From NCBI RefSeq assembly GCF_040703035.1, contig NZ_CP159996.1:2514001-2578000 (forward strand): a stretch of DNA of 64,000 nt, written 5' to 3'. Source of the stretch: Terribacillus aidingensis. GTDB taxonomy: Bacteria > Bacillota > Bacilli > Bacillales > Amphibacillaceae. The notes under the pieces were generated by a model. That model saw only the letters and a program-made list of their open reading frames with translations. It was not told the origin of the DNA and ran no database searches. Positions 16,370-24,978 of the stretch are shown in pieces; within the stretch, counting starts at the first letter, position 1, and every line of letters starts with the position of its first letter. Position numbers and translations under genes: made by a program.

Positions 16370-17215
16370 TTATTTGATAGAGATACGATTACTTGTACGG
16401 ATTGCCTGCGTCAATGTTGCCGTTGTTCTAGCGTTGAAGCTAACACCAAGCTGAACCGCAGTTTGCGCGATTTCCGGGCGCATTCCTGAGATTACCGTTT
16501 CGACACCGACTAGCTTCAATGCTTCTACTAGATAAAAGATTTGCTGTGCTACCATTGTGTCGATGATGATGACACCAGAAAGATCAATGAATAATAGATC
16601 CACATCCTGCTCAGTACAATTTCGAAGGGTATTCTCCAAAATAAGTTTTGCACGGTTTGTGTCAATATCCCCTACCAATGGCAGAAGTGCTGTCGTATCA
16701 TTTAAAAGGATTACTGGCGAACTAAGTTCATTAATCATTTCCTGCTGAGCCTGAAGTTTCCGGTTTGAGTAATGATGCATCTCTTCTGTAACTTTAAGGA
16801 TTACCTGATCAAAAGCTGTAATAATTTCACGATTCCAAAGATCGAGCATTTCAGGTTTGATAGTGTCTTTATGTAAAGTATAAAATTCATTTATTAAGTC
16901 TAGATGCTGTCCGCGAGTTACAACAAATTCACGGATTATTTGATGAGTCGGCGTACTCAAGTGATTCTCATCACGAGCTGTAGAAATAATCCACTCTTCA
17001 AAGCTCTTATTGAAGGTCTCCTTATCCTCAATGAAAATACGGAAGAAATGAAGATGAAAATCGTAGTTTTGCTTTTTGAGGTTTTGTATGGTCTCTGGAT
17101 CAGTGGATGCGTAAACGCCTGAACTTTTAGATTTATCAAGCTGCTCATACCATCTGTCGTTAAGTTCCTTCGCTTTTTCCTTTAAAAACAAATATAAGTC
17201 CTTATTCCTATGCAT
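16370..17215 (-). CDS. rsbRD: RsbR-family stressosome protein (RsbRD-like)
   Basis: A 281-residue protein, the exact length of B. subtilis RsbRD (YqhA). The N-terminal half is a helical RsbR sensor domain (about 1-150). The C-terminal half is a STAS domain (about 160-278) with INELSSPVILLNDTTALLPL and LSGVIIIDTMVAQQIF, where the RsbT-phosphorylated threonines of RsbR proteins lie. Such proteins build the cytoplasmic stressosome that releases RsbT to switch on sigma-B. It stands alone, with its own promoter, between the fliD and glycosyltransferase genes; a link to motility is not shown. RBS AGGAGG before ATG. Confidence 0.88.
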   Translation of the reverse strand: MHRNKDLYLFLKEKAKELNDRWYEQLDKSKSSGVYASTDPETIQNLKKQNYDFHLHFFRIFIEDKETFNKSFEEWIISTARDENHLSTPTHQIIREFVVTRGQHLDLINEFYTLHKDTIKPEMLDLWNREIITAFDQVILKVTEEMHHYSNRKLQAQQEMINELSSPVILLNDTTALLPLVGDIDTNRAKLILENTLRNCTEQDVDLLFIDLSGVIIIDTMVAQQIFYLVEALKLVGVETVISGMRPEIAQTAVQLGVSFNARTTATLTQAIRTSNRISIK

Positions 17216-17259
17216 ATTCCTGCTCCTCCTAGAGATTCATTTGACATCATACCTGTTTA

Positions 17260-17288
17260 AATATACGTAATTTCGGCTTTTTTGTAAA
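17260..17288 (-). promoter_or_regulatory. SigA-type promoter of the RsbR gene
   Basis: Minus strand TTTACA, 17-base spacer, TATATT, ending 45 bases before the ATG at 17215. Confidence 0.6.
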
Positions 17289-17415
17289 TTTATAAGAAAA
17301 TTTCTGGAAACTGACCCATTCTCTTGTACTAGGAAGAATAGACCCCTCCCTGTACCCATATAGCTGAGTTTCAAAACATCTTTTTTTAAAAATGTATCTC
17401 TTTTATAACAATAAT

Positions 17416-17442
17416 AAAACCGCCCCTGAAAAGGCGGTTTTA
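17416..17442 (-). terminator. Terminator after the GT4-glycerophosphotransferase gene
   Basis: Minus strand AAACCGCC / GGCGGTTT hairpin with T tail, overlapping the stop of the 834-residue gene. Confidence 0.85.
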
Positions 17443-19944
17443 TACTGGCTGGGTATAAGCTGAAATTTTCTCCTGAATAAACTGCCATACTCTTTCAGAA
17501 GACTTGCTGTCTTGGTAGTGATGCACTTGGTCTCGAATCTGTTTCCGTTCAGCGCTATACCAAGAAGGATTCTCTAAGAAGGTCGACAAAGCATCCTGCA
17601 GTGCCTCCTGCGTCGTCACCTTTGGTCCAGGTGTCCAGTTCGTATAGGAATCGAGAATGAATCCACGATTCTGCTGATACGATTGAAGATCAACAGGTGA
17701 AAAGATAATCGGCTTATCCAATAATAAATAATCAAAATAAATGGAGGAGTAATCCGTAATCAGCATATCTGCAAGCGGCATAATTTCATATAAATCCATT
17801 CCATAACGAGTCAGCATCTCATCTGTAAGCAAATGAACACGTGTCTGCATCTCGAAATGATTCAAGAATAGCTTTTCTTCAGCTGGATGCAGCTTTACAA
17901 TCAGCTCCAAATTTTCTCTCTCTAAGAAATCGTAAAACTGATCATTATCGAAACTTTCCATCCCAAAAAGATTATCTCGATTAAGGTTTGTATCGGCTCG
18001 GTCATTGTGCGCCACTTGCCGATACGTCGGCATGAAGAAAATCATCCGGCTTTCACTTGGGTCTATATCGAATTCTTCTCTTAGAAAGTGCATATCAGGC
18101 CGTTGCAGAATCAGATCATTACGTGGTGCACCCGTCAGCTGGATATGCTCTGGATTCAGTTTAAAACAGCGAATCATTAAGTTACTGAAGAACTCAGAAT
18201 ACGAACACACATAGTTGATGCTTCCCCAACGATCTGCCAACACATGCTTGCTCTGTTCATTTTTGTCCTGGAATCCCATTGCTTTAAGCGGGAAGCCATG
18301 CCAAGTGTCTATGATCAGCTGATTAGGATTGTAAAGCTTTTTATTATGCTTGATATTCGCCTCGGTAATAACCAGCACTTCGGCAGCCTTGACTTTCTCC
18401 TGAAACTCCTGTGTCTCCTGCTGCTGCAGCAGTTCAACATCAAATGTATCATGAATGGATTCCGGAATATGCTTGGCTAAAGCGTACGTGTTCGAACCAC
18501 TGCTATTACGCGCTACCATGACTAGCTTTTTACGACCAGTTGTAGATACAGATTGTTCCTCTGTACGGAAAGGCGCCTCCCGATGCAGCTGATCAATTTT
18601 CCACGTTCCAGCTTTATTTATTAACTCAAGCCGGCAATAGATTTTCTCGGACCGATTTTGCTCCTTCCACATTTGGATGAGAAGTAAACGTACCGAGGCC
18701 CTTTTATAATGATAATCGACAGATTCTACTTTTGGATATGCAACCTGCCTTGTTACATCAGCATCTACAGGCTTGAACTCCTCGCTTATATATCGCTGGG
18801 TAAAAAAGCTGGCTAAGTAGTCAATCTCTTCCTCTGATTGAACAACCAACTCTGTCCCTTCAATCGCACAAGCCAGGATATCATTAAGGACTTTATAATA
18901 AAGATATTGCGGGTCATGTATCGCCTGCATTGGAATTTCTGCAGAGCTCTCCTCTTTCAGGGCAGTTTCCAATTGATCAATTACCGATTCAATGTAGTAC
19001 GGCTGAACCATAGCCTGACAAGCTTCAGGAGTAGGCAGTTCATATTTACCTTCTGCAATGGCTGGCACATCTTCAAGTGTAGGCATCGACCCATGAGAAC
19101 CCAGGTTGATAGGAACAACGCCTCTTGCCAGCGCTTCTATTTTCATCTGATTCGATTCGGGATAGCTGCCATTTAAAATTAAAGCTGTCGCAGATTCTAG
19201 AAGTGACCAAAAGTCCGCAGCGCTATCTTTCCAAACAATTATTTCCTCTACCCCAATCTGCTGAGCCAATTGCTGTATAGCTGCCTTATCAGGTCCATCA
19301 CCGATTATCGTTAGGGCCACATTGTCCTGTATGCTCCTGAAAGTGGTAAAAACCTGTTCGAAATAATTATCAAACAAAGTTAACTCTCCGACAAAAAAGA
19401 AATGGACTTTATCTTCTGGACGAGGTATCACAGCAGGCTTCCCCTGTATAATTGGCTCTCCGATCAAATGCAGCCACTGATCCTGAAAAGAATAGCGCTG
19501 CACAGCTTCCTCCAGTTGCTCATTCATCACTAAGTGACGATCACTAAATTTCAGCGCCTCTTCATATCCATATTCCTCTGGTGCTCCCTGCAGCCAAGAA
19601 TAGATTCTCGGTAACGGACCATACAACTGCGCTACTGCTGTTCGGCATACATAATTCATCAGCGGTGCACGTACTGCTACTATCACGTCCGGCTTGCCAT
19701 GATGCCGCAAGCTATTTGTATACCCTTCGATTAAAGAATCTGGATTCTCATATTCCAGTCCGCTCTTCTCTCCATAGTAGTGGATTTCTGGCAATGTTGA
19801 CTCCCATTCTGTATCCTCTGGTCGATAGGATTGGAACACACGCACGTGGTGACCACGTTTAGCCAGCAGACTTGCAGTCTTGGTTATAATCTGTTCCAGG
19901 TGGCCGTTGCCATCAGCGTAGATAAAGGCAAAATCAATGATCAT
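17440..19944 (-). CDS. Fusion: GT4 glycosyltransferase + CDP-glycerol glycerophosphotransferase
   Basis: An 834-residue two-part enzyme. Residues about 1-340 form a GT4-type glycosyltransferase (GPLPRIYSWLQGAPEEYGY; nucleotide-binding half with ALARGVVPINLGSHG). About 345-460 is a small beta-rich domain. About 470-830 is a TagB/TagF-type CDP-glycerol:glycerophosphotransferase (LIIDTWHGFPLKAMG, LTGAPRNDLI, MPTYRQ, MLITDYSSIYFDYLLLDKPI). The first 460 residues resemble the neighbouring 441-residue protein end to end, so it looks like a duplicate with a teichoic-acid-type module added. No signal peptide or TM. Lying two genes downstream of hag, it probably modifies flagellin, possibly adding glycerol phosphate; a wall-polymer role is the alternative. 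Confidence 0.82.
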   Translation of the reverse strand: MIIDFAFIYADGNGHLEQIITKTASLLAKRGHHVRVFQSYRPEDTEWESTLPEIHYYGEKSGLEYENPDSLIEGYTNSLRHHGKPDVIVAVRAPLMNYVCRTAVAQLYGPLPRIYSWLQGAPEEYGYEEALKFSDRHLVMNEQLEEAVQRYSFQDQWLHLIGEPIIQGKPAVIPRPEDKVHFFFVGELTLFDNYFEQVFTTFRSIQDNVALTIIGDGPDKAAIQQLAQQIGVEEIIVWKDSAADFWSLLESATALILNGSYPESNQMKIEALARGVVPINLGSHGSMPTLEDVPAIAEGKYELPTPEACQAMVQPYYIESVIDQLETALKEESSAEIPMQAIHDPQYLYYKVLNDILACAIEGTELVVQSEEEIDYLASFFTQRYISEEFKPVDADVTRQVAYPKVESVDYHYKRASVRLLLIQMWKEQNRSEKIYCRLELINKAGTWKIDQLHREAPFRTEEQSVSTTGRKKLVMVARNSSGSNTYALAKHIPESIHDTFDVELLQQQETQEFQEKVKAAEVLVITEANIKHNKKLYNPNQLIIDTWHGFPLKAMGFQDKNEQSKHVLADRWGSINYVCSYSEFFSNLMIRCFKLNPEHIQLTGAPRNDLILQRPDMHFLREEFDIDPSESRMIFFMPTYRQVAHNDRADTNLNRDNLFGMESFDNDQFYDFLERENLELIVKLHPAEEKLFLNHFEMQTRVHLLTDEMLTRYGMDLYEIMPLADMLITDYSSIYFDYLLLDKPIIFSPVDLQSYQQNRGFILDSYTNWTPGPKVTTQEALQDALSTFLENPSWYSAERKQIRDQVHHYQDSKSSERVWQFIQEKISAYTQPV

Positions 19945-19962
19945 GGTAAATACTCCTTTATA

Positions 19963-21288
19963 TTAAAAGATTCGTTTTACCTGCCAAGTTCCATTATCGT
20001 TCACAATTTTCACTCTGACTTCTTCTATATTATCATGCCTGTCTTTTTGATAGCTAAAACGAACGATTGCTCTTGTGTAAGAATAATTAATAGCATTGAT
20101 TTTCAAGTCATACCAATGGATGCCATTCCCTGATAAGCGTTTTTCTAGAGCAGGATAAATATCCGCAGTTATGAATTTACAAGTAACTTCATCTTCTACA
20201 TGACTCTCACTAACAACTTTTTCATTTACAATAAAGTCATTAGTTGTTAGACTTCGGAGAATATCATCCATTCTCTCTACCACTCTCTCAGCTTCGTATT
20301 CTATAACTGAATCGATACACACCTGTGGATCAGGCAGCTTAACTTTTCCAGATTGTATATCGTTAAGAAGGTCTTTTAATTTATTTTCATCCCCTTTGGG
20401 AACAATCCATCCGTTAATACCATTCTTAACTATATCCATGGGCCCATCACAATCAGTTGAGATAACCGCCACGCCGCGGGAGAGCGCTTCTACCAACACT
20501 AATCCAAACCCCTCAAAATCAGATGGCAAAACCAAAACTGACGCTTCATCTATCTCGTCCCAGGGAGCATCCTTCCACCCTAACCATGTTATCTTTTCAT
20601 TAATATGTAATTCATCTGCTAAATTATAAAGCATATTCTTATCAGGACCATCTCCAATACAAGTTAGATCCCATTCATCATGAACACCCGCTAGCGCCCC
20701 TAATAATAAATCTAGTCTTTTTTCCTTATTACTCAATCTACCTATGAATATAATCTTCAATTCATCAGGACGAATTATTTCTTTTTGTTCTATGTCTACA
20801 GGGTTGTTCACTAAATAGATCGGCTGTTCCTCAGTAATGTCTTTTATTGTGCGTCCAATACTTGAAGAAATTGCAAAATGCGTATCGCTATACTTAAGAA
20901 ATCTTCCTCCTCCGAAATAAGCCGGGGGTCCATGAAGCCAAGATACTACAGGAGTATTAGGTTTAAAGCGGGCAATAGCCGACCTGCAAATGTAGCTTAA
21001 TATGGGAGCATGTGTGGCTATGATTACATCCGGAAGTTCCGCGCTCTTCAAGAAGTTTGTATAACCAGCTTGCATAGAAGAGACAGTCTCTTCCTCGACC
21101 TTTCCACCCTGGCCATAATAATATAATTCTGGTATTGTATCTGCCCAAGCTTTAAATTGCGGGGAATGTGTTTGTAATACACGCACTCTATTCCCTTTTC
21201 TCACAAGACCATTTACAACAGTAGTCAATACGTCCTCTAAACCGCCTTTTCCTTCTGCATATCCTAAAACGATATCAATTAGCATCAT
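19963..21288 (-). CDS. GT4-family glycosyltransferase with C-terminal beta domain
   Basis: A 441-residue cytoplasmic glycosyltransferase. Residues about 1-335 have the two-Rossmann GT-B fold of family GT4: GKGGLEDVL (acceptor side), IIFIGRLSNKEKRLDLLLGA and SDFEGFGLVLVEALSRGVAV (donor sugar-nucleotide site with the E-x7-E pattern). Residues about 345-441 are a small domain shared with the neighbouring fusion protein: YSYTRAIVRFSYQ and NGTWQV here against YHYKRASVRLLLIQ and AGTWKI there. Start ATG ATG near 21288 after AAAGAG. Donor and acceptor unknown; context suggests flagellin glycan assembly. 18 bases separate it from the fusion gene. Confidence 0.85.
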   Translation of the reverse strand: MMLIDIVLGYAEGKGGLEDVLTTVVNGLVRKGNRVRVLQTHSPQFKAWADTIPELYYYGQGGKVEEETVSSMQAGYTNFLKSAELPDVIIATHAPILSYICRSAIARFKPNTPVVSWLHGPPAYFGGGRFLKYSDTHFAISSSIGRTIKDITEEQPIYLVNNPVDIEQKEIIRPDELKIIFIGRLSNKEKRLDLLLGALAGVHDEWDLTCIGDGPDKNMLYNLADELHINEKITWLGWKDAPWDEIDEASVLVLPSDFEGFGLVLVEALSRGVAVISTDCDGPMDIVKNGINGWIVPKGDENKLKDLLNDIQSGKVKLPDPQVCIDSVIEYEAERVVERMDDILRSLTTNDFIVNEKVVSESHVEDEVTCKFITADIYPALEKRLSGNGIHWYDLKINAINYSYTRAIVRFSYQKDRHDNIEEVRVKIVNDNGTWQVKRIF

Positions 21289-21317
21289 ATTCGCCTCTTT
21301 CTCTCTTTTAAATCATA

Positions 21318-21350
21318 AAAAAGACACCTTATATAAGGTGCGCTTTTTTT
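21318..21350. terminator. Hairpin between the two glycosyltransferase transcription stretches
   Basis: CACCTT-ATAT-AAGGTG flanked by an A run on the left and a T run on the right, so it can work in either direction. On the minus strand it lies right after the GT2-TPR gene and would limit read-through into the two GT4 genes. Confidence 0.7.
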
Positions 21351-23250
21351 AAATTCCTAATAGTTTCTCTTCAAGCCACATACTATCCTTGAATAAATCT
21401 AAAGCTTTCATCACATATGGCTCAGGATCCGCGTCAGTTTCAATTATCTGCTTATAAAATAGGTAATCATCATTATATTTATGTAACGCTTCTTTAGCTA
21501 TTCTATTAGCTTCTTCTAAATTATCGTGCGCCTTTAACCATGTAATTATATTTAGGTAGTCTTGTCTTTCTAAAGTATGTTCTTCTGATTTTTCGTATAA
21601 AATCATAGCGAGATCTTGCTGTGATAATTCGAACAATATTCCTCCAAGTTTTGCATATATTGATGGAGAGAATAAAGAAATTTGTTCCAGCAACTCATTA
21701 GCAATTTCGTAATTTTGATACTTGATTAATTTCTTAATCATATAACTAAATTCTAAAGTATAATCTTCTTTTTTCAGTTCGTCTTTATTAAAATCGTCAT
21801 CGATCATAAAACCTAATACTGAATTAAGTATGATATTTCTATATACATGTTTTAAGTTTTGGGAAGGTTTTAAGCGATGTAATAAATAGATATCCCCTGC
21901 ATCGATAAATCTAAGTTGTAAAGCCTTAGCAAGTTTTTGTTCGTCGTTTCTCAGCCAATCATTTTCAAGTCCTGCAAATCTAATTGCAGATATTTTCACT
22001 TCCAAAATGTCTAAAACGTCTTTATCCAGTTTTACATTGTTTGCAATTTCTCTGACAAGTTCATATAGACCTTCATTTAGAAGAAAACGAATGACATCAT
22101 ATAGATGGAACTCTAGATAGGGTTTTGTGATAACAAATGTTTCTTTTGCAGAAGTATGGATTGCTAGTATCTTCAAAAGGCTTGTGAGTGAGTCAAAGCA
22201 GCGGTTATTTATATTCAAAGCTTTGGAATAATAAGCTACGGCCTTCTCCATATCTTTTTCGAGTTCGTAAATTTTAGCTAACCTTAAAGATGGTAGATAT
22301 TCAATTGCATCCGAACTCTTCACAACAGTTTTAAACGTTGATTTTTCACTTAATATTAGCGTGAAAACCTGCTTAGCATCTTCAAGTCTACCTTGGGCTA
22401 TATAAATAGAACCTTTAATATATAGGAAATCTGCTGCATCTCGATATATTCTTATCGCATCTTGAAGTACATTAAGCGCATCATTATGTCTATCCAACAA
22501 AATCAATGTTTCTGTAATATTAAGCAAACATATAGGAACCCAATTTATAAAAGGATCTTCTTTTTTCTTGTATGCAGTTACAAAGGCATCAAGTGCTTGT
22601 TCGTATTTCTTTTCTATCTTCAACTCGTTACCAAGATTATAATAGTCGAAACCACTTTTTTCTCTCTTAAGTTGTAGATTTATTAATTTCTTGTTTCTAT
22701 TTGTCTTTTGCTTTGTTTTCACTACTTCTTCCATGTAACCAGAGTGATATGCGATTAGATCAGATAATTTAACAGTGATATTCTTATTTTCTTTATGTGT
22801 TATTTGTTCATGTATAGCTCTGGTATATTCGTAAGCACCGGAATTCTTATACAATCTGACATGTTTATTTTCAACAATTCGATTCCCATTGTCACCCACG
22901 AAATTAACTATATTTATTGCATACACATCGTCTTTACTATTTTTCAAATCTTCGATTACAGCGCGAGCATTTGTTGCCTCAAGAAATTCATCTGCGTCTA
23001 ATACAAGAATCCATTCACCTAGAGCATGACTAGCAGCAAAATTCCTTGCATCAGCAAAGCTATTATTCCAGTCAAAGTAAAATAGACGTACATTTTCATA
23101 CTCTTTAATTATTTCGATTGTACTGTCAGTAGAGCCCGTATCGACAATAACAATATCTTCTACTAAATCCACAACCGAATCTAAACAACGTTTTATCACT
23201 TTCTCTTCATTCTTTACAATCATACAAAGAGAAACAATTGGTTTTTTCAA
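21349..23250 (-). CDS. GT2 glycosyltransferase with C-terminal TPR repeats (probable flagellin glycosyltransferase)
   Basis: A 633-residue protein. Residues about 1-190 are a GT-A, family GT2 domain: VSLCMIVKNEE, IVDTGSTDST, and the metal-binding DADEF motif. TPR-like helical repeats (about 195-600) follow, for example FDYYNLGNELKIEKKYEQAL. GT2-TPR enzymes such as SunS act on protein acceptors, and similar genes lie beside flagellin genes. It is directly downstream of hag, which favours flagellin as acceptor. The start is probably TTG at 23250, eight to nine bases after GAGGTG; a GTG at 23262 abuts that site. The gene is visibly more A+T-rich than the flagellar genes around it, a hint of transfer. 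Confidence 0.83.
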   Translation of the reverse strand: MKKPIVSLCMIVKNEEKVIKRCLDSVVDLVEDIVIVDTGSTDSTIEIIKEYENVRLFYFDWNNSFADARNFAASHALGEWILVLDADEFLEATNARAVIEDLKNSKDDVYAINIVNFVGDNGNRIVENKHVRLYKNSGAYEYTRAIHEQITHKENKNITVKLSDLIAYHSGYMEEVVKTKQKTNRNKKLINLQLKREKSGFDYYNLGNELKIEKKYEQALDAFVTAYKKKEDPFINWVPICLLNITETLILLDRHNDALNVLQDAIRIYRDAADFLYIKGSIYIAQGRLEDAKQVFTLILSEKSTFKTVVKSSDAIEYLPSLRLAKIYELEKDMEKAVAYYSKALNINNRCFDSLTSLLKILAIHTSAKETFVITKPYLEFHLYDVIRFLLNEGLYELVREIANNVKLDKDVLDILEVKISAIRFAGLENDWLRNDEQKLAKALQLRFIDAGDIYLLHRLKPSQNLKHVYRNIILNSVLGFMIDDDFNKDELKKEDYTLEFSYMIKKLIKYQNYEIANELLEQISLFSPSIYAKLGGILFELSQQDLAMILYEKSEEHTLERQDYLNIITWLKAHDNLEEANRIAKEALHKYNDDYLFYKQIIETDADPEPYVMKALDLFKDSMWLEEKLLGI

Positions 23251-23270
23251 AATAAACACCACCTCAATCT

Positions 23271-23332
23271 ATAAAAATACTGGTCCAAAAAATTGGACCA
23301 GTATTTTTATAGGCGAAAAAGAATTCGCCTAT
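23271..23332. terminator. Tandem hairpin terminators after hag
   Basis: An 18-bp perfect inverted repeat (23271-23288 with 23293-23310, core ACTGGTCC/GGACCAGT) followed by T-rich sequence, plus a second hairpin ATAGGCGAA/TTCGCCTAT at 23309-23332 nearer the hag stop. Together they should strongly end the abundant hag transcript. Confidence 0.9.
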
Positions 23333-23339
23333 AATGAAA

Positions 23340-24176
23340 TTACTGAAGAAGTTGCAATACACCTTGTGGCTGCTGGTTAGCTTGTGCAAGCATAGACTGT
23401 GCAGCTTGAGAAAGGATATTGTTTTTAGTGAATTCCATCATTTCAGAAGCCATGTCAACGTCACGAATACGAGATTCAGAAGCTGTTAGGTTTTCTGAAG
23501 ATGTTTGCAAGTTGTTGATTGTGTGATCCAAACGGTTTTGGTAAGCACCAAGTTTAGAGCGCTCAGCAGAAACTGTTTCGATTGCAGCGTTGATTGTAGA
23601 AATCGCAGCGTTAGCATCACTTTGAGAAGAGATGTTGATACCAGCAGTAGCAGAATCACCTTCTACGCCTAGCGCTGAAGCACCCATGTCAGCAATTGTA
23701 AGTTCAATGTTTTGATCTTGGTTAGCACCGATATGGAATGTCATTGCAGTTGCAGCTACATCACCGTTGATTAGTTTCTTCGTGTTGAATTCAGTGTCTG
23801 TAGAGATACGAGTGATCTCTTGAGCCAACTGATCCACTTCTTTTTGAAGCTCTGCACGGTCTGTATCAGTGTTAGTGTCGTTGGCAGACTGTGTAGCCAA
23901 TTCACGCATACGCTGTAGGATAGAGTGAGTTTCGTTCAAAGCACCCTCAGCAGTTTGGATCAAAGAGATACCATCTTGTGCGTTTTTGGAAGCCATGTCA
24001 AGACCACGGATCTGTCCGCGCATTTTTTCGGAGATTGCTAGACCTGCAGCATCGTCTCCAGCTTTGTTGATTTTAAGACCTGAAGATAGTTTTTCCAAAG
24101 ATCCTTGTGTTGCAGCAGAGTTAGCACTTAGTTTGTTGTAAGTGTTAAGAGCAGCGATATTATGATTGATTCTCAT
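23340..24176 (-). CDS. hag: Flagellin Hag
   Basis: A 278-residue flagellin beginning MRINHNIAALNTYNKLSANS, with conserved D0/D1 domains at both ends (SSGLKINKAGDDAAGLAISE near the N-terminus; ANQQPQGVLQLLQ at the C-terminus) and a short variable centre (about 140-200) rich in Ser, Thr and Ala that would face outward and could carry glycans. The start at 24176 is set by AAGGAGGA and by homology; an ORF reaching 24212 is a fortuitous extension. It is transcribed from a SigD promoter and its leader carries a CsrA site. Confidence 0.97.
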   Translation of the reverse strand: MRINHNIAALNTYNKLSANSAATQGSLEKLSSGLKINKAGDDAAGLAISEKMRGQIRGLDMASKNAQDGISLIQTAEGALNETHSILQRMRELATQSANDTNTDTDRAELQKEVDQLAQEITRISTDTEFNTKKLINGDVAATAMTFHIGANQDQNIELTIADMGASALGVEGDSATAGINISSQSDANAAISTINAAIETVSAERSKLGAYQNRLDHTINNLQTSSENLTASESRIRDVDMASEMMEFTKNNILSQAAQSMLAQANQQPQGVLQLLQ

Positions 24177-24185
24177 TTTAAAAAT

Positions 24186-24222
24186 TCCTCCTTGAGTGTA
24201 AGTACAGCCCACATCCTTGTGG
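24186..24222 (-). promoter_or_regulatory. CsrA-binding sites in the hag leader
   Basis: Minus-strand leader RNA contains CCACA-AGGA-TGTGG (24209-24222), a hairpin presenting GGA in its loop and matching the CsrA selection consensus RUACARGGAUGU over ACAAGGAUGU. A second GGA lies in the Shine-Dalgarno AAGGAGGA (24186-24193). Dimeric CsrA bridging two such sites blocks hag translation in B. subtilis. Seen in sequence; binding is inferred. Confidence 0.75.
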
Positions 24223-24275
24223 TTTTATTGGTTCGCAGCGGTCGGCCGCCCGAGCTTACCTTTGCTGTACTATTT

Positions 24276-24302
24276 ATATCGGAGGATTTCAGCATATGTT
24301 TA
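24276..24302 (-). promoter_or_regulatory. SigD promoter of hag
   Basis: Minus strand TAAA, exactly 15 bases, TCCGATAT: one mismatch from the sigma-D consensus TAAA-N15-GCCGATAT. It implies a leader of about 95 bases carrying the CsrA sites. Confidence 0.88.
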
Positions 24303-24311
24303 GCTTTTTCT

Positions 24312-24530
24312 TTATTCTTTTTTTAAGAATTTAAGTAAATCGACAGAAGTGTCTGCAGCAGCACTATTTTCTTGTTCAATCGATAGATAAACTTCTTTAC
24401 GATGTATAGCTATCTCTCTAGGAGCATCTATACCAAGCTTGATCTGTTCTCCATCGATGCTCAGGACTTTTATTTCAATATCGTCACCAATCTTAACCGA
24501 CTCTCCTACTTTTCTTGTCAGAACAAGCAT
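24312..24530 (-). CDS. csrA: Translational regulator CsrA
   Basis: A 72-residue CsrA starting [20 protein letters not shown], with the [18 protein letters not shown] core and the RNA-contacting arginine in that stretch. It dimerises and represses hag translation by binding GGA sites in the leader, two of which are visible immediately downstream of this gene. Its ATG overlaps the fliW stop by one base (TAATG), so FliW antagonist and CsrA are made together. Confidence 0.97.
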   Translation of the reverse strand: MLVLTRKVGESVKIGDDIEIKVLSIDGEQIKLGIDAPREIAIHRKEVYLSIEQENSAAADTSVDLLKFLKKE

Positions 24531-24967
24531 TATTCCGCCCTCGCTTTCTCAGATTGCAAAGGTGTACGGGAGGAGAAATCATCCGTAAGAATGATTTGCT
24601 GCCCTTTCAATGCATCTACATTGATAATAATCGGTGCTAATAGATTAATCGTGCTCTTCTCAAAAGGTTTCCGTAATGTGAGTATAGATAAAATCTTCAC
24701 TTGATCCGGAGTTGTGATTGCCAGCTCGTCTTTCGTTTGATCTCCTAAGTCAAATGTATATTCCTTACGGAAATGGTATGGACTAGCCACTACAAATGCA
24801 ACGTGGGCTGTTACAGTACTTTGCAGGATCTGAAATACAGGATTGTCAGGAAAATCAATCAATACAAACATCTTTTCATCCTGGAATCCGGGTAAACCTT
24901 TCACGAAGTGAATCACTTTATTTTCATCTACTGACATACTTCCAAAATATTTTGTTTCAATATCCAT
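24530..24967 (-). CDS. fliW: Flagellar assembly factor FliW
   Basis: A 145-residue protein with typical FliW motifs: [19 protein letters not shown] near residue 25 and [16 protein letters not shown] near the C-terminal part. FliW binds CsrA and frees hag mRNA until newly made flagellin displaces it, coupling flagellin translation to secretion. Overlaps csrA by one base. Confidence 0.96.
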   Translation of the reverse strand: MDIETKYFGSMSVDENKVIHFVKGLPGFQDEKMFVLIDFPDNPVFQILQSTVTAHVAFVVASPYHFRKEYTFDLGDQTKDELAITTPDQVKILSILTLRKPFEKSTINLLAPIIINVDALKGQQIILTDDFSSRTPLQSEKARAE

Positions 24968-24978
24968 TTCTAAACTCC

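Noticed and set aside
17237..17488. 83-codon minus-strand ORF after the fusion glycosyltransferase
   Set aside because: Begins inside the 834-residue gene, crosses its terminator and the rsbRD promoter, and has no ribosome-binding site.
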